Shown: positions 1 to 12,500 of the stretch, piece by piece
Position numbering within the stretch: the first letter of the stretch is position 1
Layout: each line of letters opens with the position of its first letter
DNA from: Apoderus coryli
Taxonomy: Eukaryota; Arthropoda; Insecta; Coleoptera; Attelabidae
DNA: 64,000 bases
Reading direction: 5' to 3'
Assembly (NCBI GenBank): GCA_911728435.2
Contig: OU452207.1
Coordinates: 124,001-188,000, forward strand
The notes under the pieces: model-generated
What the model saw: the letters and a program-made list of their open reading frames with translations, nothing else
Databases searched by the model: none
Told to the model about the DNA's origin: nothing
Position numbers and translations under genes: made by a program

Positions 1-363
1 GTTTTTGTTACTCGTACCTTTTAATAAATGATATTAAACAGTTGTTATCAAAAGATTGCTTATTTTTTAACGTTAAAAAAAAAAATTTGATATCAAAATT
101 CACACACAAAACTTCTCAAAAAAATATTTGCAGAAATGCTCAATGGCATGCTATTTAATCAAAATAATTTGATTAACAAGCATGAAAATAAATAATTAAA
201 TGTATTGTAACGTGATGGTATTATTTGCAATTGGTATATTGTATATTGTTGGAAAAAAGCTGGGCAAATTCGGAAACTATATAATGAGCATAGAAGAATT
301 CAGCAAATTGATACAAAAATGTCAAATACTTAAAAATAATATCCACTTTAAATTGGTATTATA
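1..363. other. AT-rich noncoding stretch
   Basis: No reading frame, splice structure or repeat boundary that I can support. It abuts the left TIR of the mariner-like element beginning at 364. Confidence 0.5.
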
Positions 364-1467
364 CAGGGTGACATAGAAAAAAGTACATTGTATAGTGCCA
401 CACAATAAAGGACACTAAAATAAGAAAAAATGTTCCCATGAACACGGGTCCGCAAGGCCTTCGGTTAAAAGATACGGGGTGTTGAATTTTATTTTATTTT
501 TTGGGGTTTTTTTGAATATCTTTATAGCCAGAGAGAAATTTCTTGGAGAATGATTTAAACACATTATTAGAGGATATCCCATTGGCTATTGGAAGAATGT
601 ATTACATGCATGATGGGGCGCCAGCTCACTTTTCTCGAGTGGCAAGGGAATATTTGGACAGGAGATTTGGAAATACGTGGATTGGTCGAGGGGGGCCTGT
701 ACGCTGGCCAGCTCGTAGTCCCGACTTTAATCCCCTCATTTTTCATTTTGGGGATTTATGAAAAATCAAGTTTATGCCGTAGAAATACATAATGAAGAAC
801 AATTATGAATAAGAATTATGGAATCGGCAAATAGATTTCGTAATAACCCAGGAATATTTCAAAGATGCCGTCAATCATTAAGAAGGAGAATGGAAAAATT
901 TGAACATCTTCTAAAAACTGAATGTTTTGTTTTAATTAATCATATTTTTCATCATACCATTAAAATGTAATTGTTGAAGTATTTATCATTGTTTTTGCAA
1001 AGGTTTCTTTGGCGCTTTTTGAATAATTTGCGTGAATTGTCGGCTTTTAAATGCATTAGTACTGGAACCATTGCTTCTAGCGACTTGGACAAGATATACC
1101 TATCTTAAGTATAAAAAATGGGATAACAAATTTTTTCAGTCAAAAATGACATACAGTGTATAGCAAAAAAGTTACGACCGATTCAATAGGGATGGAACCC
1201 TGTATGTAGCGCCCTCTATCAGTAATCACAAAACCAAGATCATATTTGAATTTAGCACGATAAAAAACCCCTGTATACCACATTTTATCAATTTCTTGCG
1301 TCTCTGGCTAAAGATATTCAAAAAAACCCAAAAAAAATTTAAAATTTAACACCCCGTAACTTTTAACCGTAGGCTTTGCGGACCCGTGTTAATGGGAACT
1401 TTTTTTCTTATTTTAGTGTCCTCTATTATATGGCACTATGCAATTTACTTTTTTCTATGTCACCGTG
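364..1467 (+). mobile_element. Tc1/mariner-like element with ~178-bp terminal inverted repeats
   Basis: The element is bounded by TA dinucleotides (362-363 and 1468-1469), as expected for Tc1/mariner target duplications. The left terminus (CAGGGTGACATAGAAAAAAG) is matched in inverted orientation by the right terminus with a few substitutions. The inverted match extends inwards to about 541 on the left and 1290 on the right, including the segment around AACACGGGTCCGCAA. That is long for a classical mariner. The interior carries only the 3' part of a transposase gene, so the copy is internally deleted and cannot move by itself. Confidence 0.8.
543..970 (+). pseudogene. Tc1/mariner-type transposase, C-terminal fragment
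   Basis: The frame from 543 contains HDGAPAHFSR, the context of the second catalytic Asp, and then WPARSPDFNPL, the conserved approach to the third acidic residue. It stops at 759-761. The continuation is in another frame from 761 (KNQVYAVEIHNEEQL, an in-frame TGA, then FRNNPGIFQRC and RMEKFEHLL) to a stop at 968-970. That tail matches the usual C-terminus of this transposase type. The N-terminal DNA-binding domain and first catalytic Asp are absent. One frameshift, one internal stop and the deletion make it a dead fragment inside the TIR element. Confidence 0.75.
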
Positions 1468-3370
1468 TATTTACTTAATTAGTATATTTTGACTTTGACC
1501 CCACAGAGGACGTTTTGGCGCGAAGTTAATAGAATAGCAATAACAGTCAAAAAAAGTAAAATAGTGCTCAACTTTATTGAATACATTTGAGTAATAAATA
1601 TTTGGCGAGTGTTATTCATTCATTTTTTGTGACACTATAGAGTTGAAAATAATACTTCATGTTTCAATAATCCCTCAAAATTATTATAAATATTGCTATT
1701 ACTTTGTAGATAGGCTAAATAATATAAAATATTTAAACTATGTACTATAAAATTGTAATTCAACGAGTTTTAATAACTATTTATTTTTCATGATATAACA
1801 AACCAACAAGTCAGTGACGAATTGTGAATTATTTTTAAATCCATATAAAGCAGCGGAGTTAATGACAATAAAAGCACAATCACCATCTACACACACTTTT
1901 GAAATAGTAAAACGTGTCTTTCAATATTAAGATAGTGGAGAAGATGATGATTGTGCTTTTAAATTTTTTTATATGTTTGCATTGTTTTTGTAATTATTAG
2001 TATTAACCTTTTTTAGCGTAAAATAATAATTTTGTATTTGTTTTAGTTATTAATTCTCGTTAATTATTGTAAATAGTTACAAGAATATATACACAGAAAT
2101 AAATTTACCTAATAGAATAACAAATTTAAACATATTTGCTTAAGATTAAAACGTCCAAAAAAAATACAAAACTACAAATCTATTACTAATATGTTAAATA
2201 TTAAACAAAACATTTTGAAATAACGTCTGTGTATATTTTCGAAAATAAAAGAAAAAAACTAAAATTAATAATATCAGACCTTATTTGTTGTTGCTATATA
2301 CAAAAATAAAAACCTACAAATTGTTGTTGCTGTTAATTGTTGATGTTATAATAATAATTAAAATATAATAATTATATTGTACATATTACCTAATAATATA
2401 CAAAAAAGTAATAATAATAATAATAGAAAATATTTTAAGTTTGTTCTAAAATATTTACAATATTATTTTAGTAGATTTTTAAAAAAAATCTAACTATTTA
2501 GGAGATCGAGACAACCGAAATTTTGAAAAATTTTTATGCAGTCCTTCATTTTATGACCCTTGGATCCTAAAAATGACCTCAGTTCAAAAGTTTATATATA
2601 TATGGGATATAGAAAACTTTGCGTCACGGTCTAGGCCGCATTTTTTGACCAATCGAAACAAAATTTGGTTAAAAAATCGGCTAGGTCATGGAATCGCGTG
2701 AGTTCGTTGGCGATTGAAATCGGCGAGCTAATTTCGAAATGGCGGCCTGTCAAAAGTTTTAAAAAAATCATATTTTTTTCATTGTTAATAGAACATACCA
2801 ATGTTACAGATCAAATGATAGAGCACTTAAATCTCTACAATGTTTATTTGGAGAGTTTTTTCATCGCTGGCATATTTAAGTAAATGTAAGTCAATATAAA
2901 GTAACAAAAAATAAAAAAAATATCATCACCCGCTACACCTGTAATTATTTTGACAAATAAACACCTGTGACATAACAATAAGACCGTACTTACGTATGTG
3001 TTATAGTATAATGGGTATTTCAGTTAAAATAACTGTCAATATGACACTTTGGTTATATTTGGCGACTGTCAGAATATTCCATTATTTGTTTATTAATAGT
3101 GGGTGTCAGTGGTAGACTAAGTATAAATAAAAAATACATAAATCAAAAATCTACTTTTCCGACTGGCTGCCATCGGGATTTTTTTGTTTTGGTATAGTAT
3201 GAACTGTAATAGTCAAAAAATATTTGTAGGTATCCCCAATTTACATCAGGACTGGTTTCCAAGTAAAACTGCAAATGTAGAGAAAGCAATTTCTACAGTA
3301 ACATGTAAATGCGTTGCTATGGTAATTTTTCATGCCCACTGCTACTTTTGTCATTACCAGGAAATTTTAT
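1468..3370. other. AT-rich intergenic DNA with one hairpin
   Basis: No gene recognised. It contains a hairpin at 1870-1960, listed separately. About 2500-2760 is less AT-rich and looks like a piece of a dispersed repeat, but I cannot name it or find its ends. Confidence 0.4.
1870..1960. repeat. Hairpin-forming inverted repeat
   Basis: Positions 1870-1888 pair with 1942-1960 (19 bp, one mismatch). The intervening loop holds a second short inverted pair (ACACACTTTT against AAAACGTGT). The whole 91 nt can fold as a nested hairpin. There is no coding content and function is unknown. Confidence 0.6.
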
Positions 3371-3433
3371 CCGTGCGTAATAATATTTCCCACTAGTTGC
3401 TAGGTAACTAGTGGGAAATATTATTACGCACGG
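3371..3433. repeat. Perfect 28-bp palindrome at a LINE breakpoint
   Basis: Positions 3371-3398 are the exact reverse complement of 3406-3433, separated by 7 nt. The right arm is the 3' end of the truncated LINE reading frame on the minus strand. The left arm is therefore an inverted copy of the last bases of that LINE. Confidence 0.9.
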
Positions 3434-6060
3434 GTAAATGATAAACAGCATTACAATGTACTACATTTTCAAATCTGAACCTGAAAAGATAGATACACGG
3501 GACCGTGAGAATGTTGTTCCCTTTGAAAGTCTCTCGACAAGTCCCTCTATATGGAATATTGAATATAATCCTAATGGCTCTTTTCTGAAGTATTAACACT
3601 CTGTTTACCTCCGTGCACCTTCCCCACAGTGTAATATTGTAGGAAATGGCTGAATATATAAGTGCATAATAGATGGATATTAGCGATTTCCTGTCCATGT
3701 AGCTCTTTAGAGAGTTAAGGACAAACAGATTTCGGCTAATCCTACTGCAGAGGTTGTCCACATGGCTCTTCCAATTCAAATCAGGATCCACAGTCACTCC
3801 CAACAATTCAGCTGACCCTGACCATGATAAGGTGGTGTTGTTAAAATTAAGGTTAAAGTTTACAGGTGTTTTATATAGGGTGAAACGTAGGGCAACAGTT
3901 TTTTATAGTTGACAATTAATTTGTTTCTATGACACCAAGACTGAAATATTAAAAAAGTGGCATTGATTTTGGGTAATAAAATGTTCGGATCTCTGTCACT
4001 CAGTAATATGGTTGTGTCATCAGCATACATGTACAATGTCCCCTGCGTAATGTTAGATGGAAGATCGTTCACGTATAGTAAAAAAAGAAGTGGTTCAACT
4101 ATGCTACCTTGAGGCGTGCCTCACTCAAGCTCTCGAAATTCAGAGAGAACAATGTCAATCCTTACCGCCATATTTCTGTGTGTCAGGTAGGATTTAATCC
4201 ATGTGTTTATCGGCCCACGTAAACCAATATTCTCAATTTTGGCACACAAAAACTCCATGTCAACTACATCAAAAGCACTTGAGAGATCAAACAATAGCGC
4301 TACCACACAATGACCACTATCAGTCAGGTCGTGCACCCGCTGTACAAACTCAGAAGTGCACGTCTCTGTTGAAAGACCTGGCCTGAACCCGTGCTGACAA
4401 GCGCTTAATCTTTTGGAGGAATCCAAGAACTCAAACATTTTGTCCGAAACAATCCTTTCGATGACCTTTGAAATCGTGCTTAAAAGCGATATTGGTCTGT
4501 AATTTTCTACAGTGGCTTTGTCCCCTTTCTTGAACACCGGGATAACGATCGCCGATTTAAGTTGATCAGGAAATATACCACCTTGAACTGACATGTTGGC
4601 GAGCCCAGTCAAGATAGGAGAAAAAACGTTCACAGCGTGTTTAATTAACCTCACCGGTATGTCATCGAAACCAGTGGATCTTTTATTTGGCATTTTTCTA
4701 ATTACCCTGGTCACTTCGTACATTGTAACGGGAATGAAAAACATAGATCTACAATTTACTGGGCCCAATGTGCACTGCACCGACAAGTCATCACCAAAAT
4801 GGGATTCTAACTTTCTTTTAATGTTAGTCGAGTAATAAGTGCAAAAGATAGCTGCGACATCAGTTGGGTTCACTGTGCCTACATTGTTATAATTAATCTT
4901 AATTGCACTGTTCTGCCCTCCAGCATTGCCCCTTAGTTGCTTGAAAAAGTTCCAAATTGTTTTTGATTTATTATGAGATTCTGTCAGACACTTATCAAAT
5001 ATTGTCCTTTTCTCGATAGCTATTCTACGATTGATACTTTTTCGACGATCCTTATATATATTAAACAAGTTCTCGTCGTAAACATTATGCCTCAGCCAGT
5101 TCAGATTTTGAAGCAGCTTATAATCATGATGCAGTTCATCAGAGAAAAAAATTTTAAACTTTCCCTGTCTATGATAAGCAGGGATGGGCTTTTTAGGAAA
5201 GGAGGCTTTGAAGGCGCATTCCAATCTTTGCCAGAATCTATTGAAGGCTTGTTCAAAAGTTGAACACCTGATCTCGTCGATATCTAAACCACCAAGCATA
5301 AAATTGAATTCGGACATAGCAGCTCTCGTAAACTGCCTGCAACTCGCTGCACGAGGCTCCCCTCCTCGGAAAAACATGACTCAGTTTAGCCAACTGTGCA
5401 AAATGATTCGAAAATCCAATGTCGAAATTCGACACCATCAGAGAGTCAGGGATATTAGTGAGGAAGTAGTCGATCTTCGACACAGTCGTTCTTGAAGGAA
5501 GTGAGACAACACGCGTAGGCGTATCAACTAACGATGCCAATCCGAATGACTCCAGGACATCACGCAATAACTTATAATTGTATCCGCATCGCTCATCCAA
5601 TTCATTGATATTGAAATCACCACATATCATCTGTATTTGAAACCTGAGAGAAAGATCTGACAGAAGAGCAGCCAACCGAGAACAGAAAACGTCAACGTTG
5701 CCAGATGGCGCACGATATATCGTAGCAACGCAAGCGGACTTGTTAAAAATAACTCCCGAGCATTCAAAATCCACCTCTACAGAATACACGTCTACACAAG
5801 AAAGTGGTTCACATAAATAATGATTGTTACTTCTAAAATAAATTGCGGAACCACCATGACAGTGTGAAGCACGGCAAAAGTATGATTTTAAGGTATAATT
5901 AGCCAAAAAAATGCTTAATAGTTTCTCTTCACACTGCCAGTTCTCTGTTACACATAGAATGTCAATTTTGTTCTGATTCAAATTATACATCAAGAAGTCC
6001 CAATTTATTGGAAATGCATTGTACATTACTATGCAAAATATTAATGGAGTAATCAGAAAT
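3408..6060 (-). pseudogene. Non-LTR retrotransposon ORF2 (AP endonuclease + reverse transcriptase), broken
   Basis: This is a CR1/L2/jockey-type LINE read from 6060 down to 3408. The endonuclease start (NILHSNVQCISNK) is at about 6050-6000. After a frameshift it continues from 6026 with KIDILCVTENW and GDFNINELD. A second frameshift near 5350 leads into the 418-residue RT frame (5377-4121), with NYRPISLLSTISKVIE, QHGFRPGLSTE and FDLSSAFDVVD. A single in-frame TGA (4121-4123) interrupts it just before GTPQGS and YADDTTILL (4120-3860). A one-base slip in an A-run near 3900 shifts to the C-terminal frame (LLGVTVDPDLNWKSHV). The 3' end is cut at the palindrome, so stop, 3' UTR and tail are missing. 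It is inactive, and probably old. Confidence 0.85.
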
Positions 6061-7250
6061 CAAAGCTTGAAAGATTGAACATATAATAAAGGCATTTAAA
6101 GACAGTCGTAGAAAAACGATATTGTAGTATCGAGTACCATCTTGAAATTCGACTAAAGTTTTAGGAAACCTAAAATAGTATAAAAGAATACTAATATTGC
6201 TATTAAAAGGGACTTGGATACGATTACCTGCCTCTCTTCATAGTCAGATGTGTGATTTAAATTTTGCAGTTACATGTCATGAATATTTTTCAAATCGCTT
6301 AAATCACTATAAATACCATTATAATATGAGCCTAAAATATTTTAGAACAAACACTGTTAATAAGCAACATTTAGAGATTTTTGTACATAACAAAAAACAC
6401 AGTATTAGTAGGTATTGTAGGAAAACATGTAATAAAGATACACAAATGGTGACAGGGTACAAATTATTCTTTCAAATTCTACAAACTCCCTCTTTCAACA
6501 ATCTCAGAATATCATTATTTCAGAGTTTTGTTGCTACTACTTCTTAGTTCTAAATGTTGCTTATGTGGCTATTTTATACACTTTAAGTTAACTAATTTTT
6601 TTTATTAAAATTTGTATAATATATTACAGAAAAATCTTGATAGGTTTCTTATTGATTTGTTTACTTACTAGAATTGTTACAATTATTTTTGTGACAGATA
6701 TTAAACAATTATTATAATTTTAGCGAGCATAGAAATAAAACAAAATAGATTTTAAACCATATTATAATATGAATAAAGTTTTAACGAAAATGTAAATAAC
6801 ATCGCAATAATATTAAAACTTATATTTAAAACGTTCAATAATATAACTGATTATTACCTAAATTCAAGCAGTATCTTGATACATAACCAAGAAATGCATA
6901 ATCATTAGCAAGGAACAACTGTTGTTCCAAAAGAATATTGATTGCAGTAAAAATAATTTAAAATTCCTGTTTGTACCTCTACTTGGCAAAATTACACTTA
7001 TAACGTATACTTTTTTTCCAATACCACTGCTAGAGGCCAGAGCATTTTAACTAAAGTTTACTTTGTTACCAAGGCATACACATATTATTTCTAATTAATG
7101 AGTAGAAGAAATTGTTGTTTCTTACACGTAAAGCAGCGGACAACATACAAAAACTAAAATGAAGACAATGCTTTGATTCCTATCATCCCTTGCAGTAATT
7201 TAATCGAACTAAGTTTGAGTGGACAAAGTTAGGGATAGTGCATATAGTCG
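6061..7250. other. AT-rich noncoding stretch
   Basis: A long open frame at 6197-6547 has no recognisable domain and the composition of random AT-rich sequence. I see nothing else between the LINE and the pogo element. Confidence 0.45.
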
Positions 7251-7252
7251 TA

Positions 7253-9559
7253 GGGGAGAGTCCCGTACTTTGGGACACTTTTGAGAAAATGCATATTTTG
7301 GAAAATGTTGCTTACACTATAAACTTTTTTTATCCAAGGTGTTCGTCTCATGGTTTTTACTTTAGATAAGCATAAGTTTAAAGCACGTAAAACGCATTTA
7401 CGGCAGCTTACACGAGAAAAATATATATTTTGATATTGTCCCAAGGTACAGGTTCATCATGTACCTTGGGACAGATGGTATTGTACCTTGAGCCGAGCCA
7501 TGGACACTGGGACTATCTATTTTAATAAATTATTAAATAAAATTTGATACGTAGGTACCAACTTAGAACTTTATTAAAATGTTTTAAACATACTTTATTG
7601 AAATGCTTAAAATATACACAATTAAAAACTCGAATTATCCCAGTATTATTCAATATGATATGATTCAAAATTTACTGGGAAAATAAGACATCTTCCTTGA
7701 CGAACAGTGGGTCTCACCGGAATTGGTTCTGGCAATTTTTTGAGAATATCGTCAAATGTAATTTCATAGGGTGTTTCCTCTGTAAAGGAAAATTTATTGC
7801 CACTTAAATGGCTACACCTTTTTAGATATTTCACTTCAAAATTGAACTGATCGGTTTTTAGTATTTCTGCTACATAGAGGTGTTGTTTCTTTTTGCCAGG
7901 GACCTTTACGAGGACAAAATCACCCTTTTTGATCTCAGATATCACTTCTTCATCTTCAGGTTGTTCAAAAGCCTCATCATCAGCATCGTTAATAGAGTCC
8001 GAACTTTCAGGAAGGCTGTCGTCGGATTCTGAAGTGTGGTATCCTCTTTCAAAACATGTATCTTCACTCGTTTGGCCTTAGACATTCGACTCGCCGGTGC
8101 AGATGAATTTAACGTTTCTTCTATTTCGTTCTTCTCTGGAGTATCTGTCAATATCCTGCACTTACCCGGTTTTGGACCACCTAGCCTTCTTTTTCGCAAT
8201 GGAGCCTTGTGATTATCCAGCACAACTAATATTTTCTTTCTTGAGATGGTCTTACGTGTTCAATAAAATGTTTCATGTACAAAATAAATATTTCTGTGTT
8301 GGGCCAACCACTAATGTCAGCAAAACCTTTACTGGCTGTAGGTGCACCTTTTAACATATTTTCTTTGTAGTGGGCTCAAGGAAAAACAAATGCTGGTGGC
8401 ACGCTGTTTCCTATTGCATTGATTGCGGCAATCATGGTAATATTGACTCCCCTTTCCCCCGATGTCATATGGCCAACTTGTTTCGAGCCCTTAGCTGCAA
8501 TGACGTTAACAGGGGTATGCACAGTAGAAAGGCCTGTCTCATCAATGTTGTAGACACTTTCTGGGGGAAAGTTATAACGGCCTAACACATCCTTTAATTT
8601 CTCAAAGAAAACACCGACATTGTGACGATTAAAACTTGTTGATCGGGCAAGGCTGGTGGCTTGAGGTTTTCGTAATGAGAGCGCATCTTTATGGCGACGC
8701 ATAAACTCGTAGTACCAGTTTTTTCCAGCCATTCCCTCTATATCCCATTTTTCAGGATGTGGTTTATTGTTAACTTGGGCATAATCAAACGCCAATACTC
8801 TAAATGTTTTTTTTGACAAACCATAGTGCATTTGAGAAGCATGCACAAGGTAGGATTTTAATTGTTCTTCATCTTGATCACTAAAAACTCTACGACCATC
8901 ATTTTTAGCAACACAATGAAACTCTGATTTTTCAGATGATTTATGTTGTTGTAAATGGCGAGCCAAAGTAGATTTTGATATGCCGAATTCTTGAGCGGCT
9001 TGTCTGACAGACCACTGCTCATTAATTACTAGATGAGCTGCAGCTTCCACAGAATTTTTATCAACTGGATTTCTTTTGATCCCTTGCTTACTTCGCGGCA
9101 TCTGCAACAAAAATGTTGTCTTGTACCTTAGGACAATAGGATAGTAAGTATTGTCCCAAGGTATAATACTAAAACTGTCCCAAGGTACAGGAATATATAC
9201 AATTATAAAAACATGCTGCTTTAAAAAAAGGGACAGGCTCTGTGTATATTTTAATTATGCGATTCTTAACAAGAGGTATACCAGTTTATGAACCTGAAAA
9301 AAGAATGCAAAAAATTTACTTACTTTTGATATTTTACCGCTCAACACTAATCACAAAATATTTACTTTTATAACATACAAACTCAACATGTGCTGTAGTT
9401 GTCAGCCATATAGATATTCACTATTATGATTATAGATAACTTCGTGCCAACACGGTTAGGTTTCTATTCCTTCACAGTGTTTTTTTCACAGGTGGATAGA
9501 TGCCGCTCAAAAACTTTTGTCTCAAGGTACATGCCGTCTCAAGGTACGGCACTCTCCCC
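7253..9559 (-). mobile_element. pogo/Tigger-like DNA transposon
   Basis: TA target duplications (7251-7252 and 9560-9561) flank imperfect TIRs. The left starts GGGGAGAGTCCCGTACTTTG; the inverted right end reads GGGGAGAGTGCCGTACCTTG. Both subterminal regions carry several copies of a TGTCCCAAGGTAC-type motif in both orientations: about 7436-7448, 7459-7472, 9122-9135, 9151-9165, 9175-9188, and 9520-9547. These are probable transposase-binding sites. The 2.3-kb element holds one minus-strand pogo transposase pseudogene with an internal deletion. Confidence 0.88.
7646..9110 (-). pseudogene. pogo-family (CENP-B/jerky-like) transposase, disrupted
   Basis: It reads from 9110 downwards. An N-terminal psq-type helix-turn-helix (VRQAAQEFGISKSTLARHL) is followed by a CENP-B-type DNA-binding region (WYYEFMRRHKDALSLRKPQA). 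The start of the DDE domain has the first catalytic Asp in VYNIDETGLST. After FVFP comes an in-frame TGA (8376-8378), then a readable continuation (HYKENMLKGAPTASKGFADI). A one-base slip in an A-run precedes the second Asp (VVLDNHKAP, about 8223). The sequence then jumps straight to a basic linker, so the third catalytic Asp region is deleted. A further frameshift near 7943 leads to the C-terminal module (IKKGDFVLVKVPGKKK, 7945-7646). Two frameshifts, one stop and one deletion make it non-functional. Confidence 0.85.
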
Positions 9560-9561
9560 TA

Positions 9562-12500
9562 TTAAAGATCGTTTGCGTAATCTGGAAATGTACGCTTTAC
9601 ACTATTATAATTTTAGCAAAAAGAAGGCGTCCTTAAATGCTTCTTAGTATCATGGTTGCCTTCATTTTTAGCAACTCAAATTTTGCGGCTGTTATCGCTT
9701 AAAATATCCTACAAATGTTTTATTGGGCGGAAATAATATACCTCAAAGTTATAAAGTCTGAACCAAAATTTGTTAAGTTAGACTATTTTTAGGATTGAAA
9801 TAAAAAGAGTTACAGAACTAAATCACTACCTACTTTATCGCACACCTTGTGTGCCTTGGTTATGTATCTGCTTACTGATTATAAAATCCTACTTAAACAA
9901 AGTATATAACTAAATGTTATGTATATGTGTTAGTCATCATATATAATACCATAATATTAATATGAGCATTGTTTATAATTGAAATACCTAAATAAAAGAA
10001 CAATATTTAACGTAAAATTGTTTAAATTATACCAAAATCATACATAAAACAATTAATATAAAAACAGCTATTAAACTAATAAAATAATTGTATATAAAAA
10101 TGTTTTGATTGTATATTTTGTTAATCAAAGATACAGAAACATTTCGTTGTTTTTATCTATCTAATAGGTAGGTATTATGATTTTTGTTTTTATTGACTGA
10201 ATGAAGTGGAATTAGCACTCAAATAAGTGATTTTTGATAATGTGATATCTCTCTTTACGTTTAGAATAAACATATTGATAAAAACCAAAATTTTATTGAT
10301 TTTTTCATTACAATATAATAATTTCTTTAAGCTTTAATTTTTTCGTTGCTTAATTTTCTCTTAATAAAACCCGAACATTCTCCTTATAAAGACAATGATG
10401 GCATAAAGTTTAGCTTGTAGGTTATTTAAGTTTGAATAAAACATAAATATCATATTATTTATATTATATGTTGGGTATATCAATCTCTCGAATTTTCTAA
10501 AATAATTTATTGCGTCTAAAAAAAATACCTTCACTATGACACTAGTTTTTGGTAGGTATTTGAAAATTTAGGGGTTGTGTCCGCCAGTAACACAGATCAC
10601 AGTGCTAAAGCGAATGGGTTCATCCTAGGACTCCCCCAAACTCATATACCAAAATTTAGCTCAATTGGTTGAAGCGTTTAGGCTCTATCGTGGAAGAACC
10701 ACAGATCTAGAGATCGAGTTTCTAGATCTGTGCGAAGAACAGACAGACTTAATCGTCTCAGAGGACTTCAAAATCGTAATATCCGTGTTTATCTGATTTT
10801 TTTAGCGTGTTCACAATACTTTCCCTGAGCGTGAAAGTAAAATTATATCTGTTGCGTTATGTACCCAGGTCACAGAATAATTAACAGAATATCGATTCGG
10901 AGTTTCCCTCCAAAACAATACATAACCTTAACCTGGGAATAGAATATGTCAGTTCATAGGCGTGGTTTGGTCATTGCTATTTCTCGCTTCGTCTCGCACA
11001 GTGGTGGCGCAGAATATTTTGACATGTTATATTTAGTTGTAATATTAGTGAATGTTTATAGTTTCGTAATATTGTTGGATTGTTTTAATTGTTATAGACT
11101 GACTTTCAGCTTTGCCTATAGTGTTTAGTCTATTTTAGTTATAAAAATAAAACTTAAGAAGATGGAATCTTGTAAGAAAGCTGAAACTATATGTGCTGCA
11201 AGAATTCTCAGTATAATTCAAACAAGAGTTTTTTTTTCGGAAATTTGCTATTAGCGCATAACTTCATTTGATTTGTTTCAAGTTCAGATTATTTATTTCA
11301 TAAAAATTTTGAAGAAAGTGCACTGGGCAGTGGCATGCGCGTTTTATATGATATATGTAAAAATGTTCCTTTTCACCATCCATGCCAAAGCTTTCCGATT
11401 GAATATGTTATTAAATTGTATCTAAGAATGAAACTATTTTTCACAATAAAATGTATAAATAAAAATTTCAAAACATCAGTCAACCGAAATACATTAACTA
11501 TATGGAAAAATCAATAAAAAAGTAATACAAATGTGTACTAATATTTATTTTATTAAACACCCTAAGGCCGGCCCTGTCAGCTGTAGGCGAGTATGCTCCT
11601 GAGCTCTATGCCCGCAAAATGGCGTCTGTTCATACGGCATTTTCAATGGCAGCGACTCTGTGTCGGTATTCTGATTGTTGGTTATTCTGTGCCCAGGTCA
11701 TATATTTTAGATTACTATAGGTATCTTGCCGGGGAGTTTTTTTTTTGATGTGTCTAATCCAGTATTAGCAAAGATTAAATTTCCCTGATCTGTGGCAAAG
11801 ATTTATAGGATATCTTTGGCATTAGTTTCAAAAAATTTATTTTACATCAAATATCCATATTTTAGAATCCTGTCCAGTTTCCTTATTATTGAACAAGAAC
11901 TAATAATGTTTATCAACTATTCACCACTAGATGGTACTGTAACCATTTTGGAATTAGCGGGTTTTATATACATTCAGAAAGAATACTAATGTTATAGCTC
12001 AATCCGAATGAACCCCAATATGCTATTCAAATTGCTACGGGTTCGATTCACGTTTTACGAGCGGTTTCAAATAAAGAAGAACAAACAAAGAATATCATCT
12101 TGAATAATAACAGGATCAAATTATTATATGAAACAAACAAACAACTAAAATAAGCTTTATTAATCTGTATTGAAGTAATGCAAAATTACTTACCATTATA
12201 ATCTTGTATCACTATCGGTCACCGACTTTAATTGAAAAAGAAATATTTAATTGGTTGACCCTTTTTGTCAATAATTTATCGAAAACTTTATTAGAAATAA
12301 AACGCATTAAAGTGTGGGCTAAAACAACTAATTTAATAATTAAAACTAAAGAAATTTAATAACAATAAAGAAATAAATATGTATAAATAAAAGAAAGTGA
12401 AAGAATAAAACAAGCGATAATGGGAATTTAGAAGAAAATCGTAGTTATTACTTGTACTACTTAAAAATAGGAAAATTAATATAATTCGAATATTTAATTT

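Noticed and set aside
6197..6547. 116-codon plus-strand open frame
   Set aside because: No recognisable domain, no splice context, composition typical of random AT-rich sequence.
10701..10731. 11-bp palindrome containing AGATCT
   Set aside because: Short and within a probable dispersed repeat; not informative by itself.
11994..12062. tRNA-like A-box and B-box pair (GGGTTCGATTC near 12050)
   Set aside because: The acceptor and D stems do not pair and only four of five T-stem pairs form; at most an old SINE remnant or chance.
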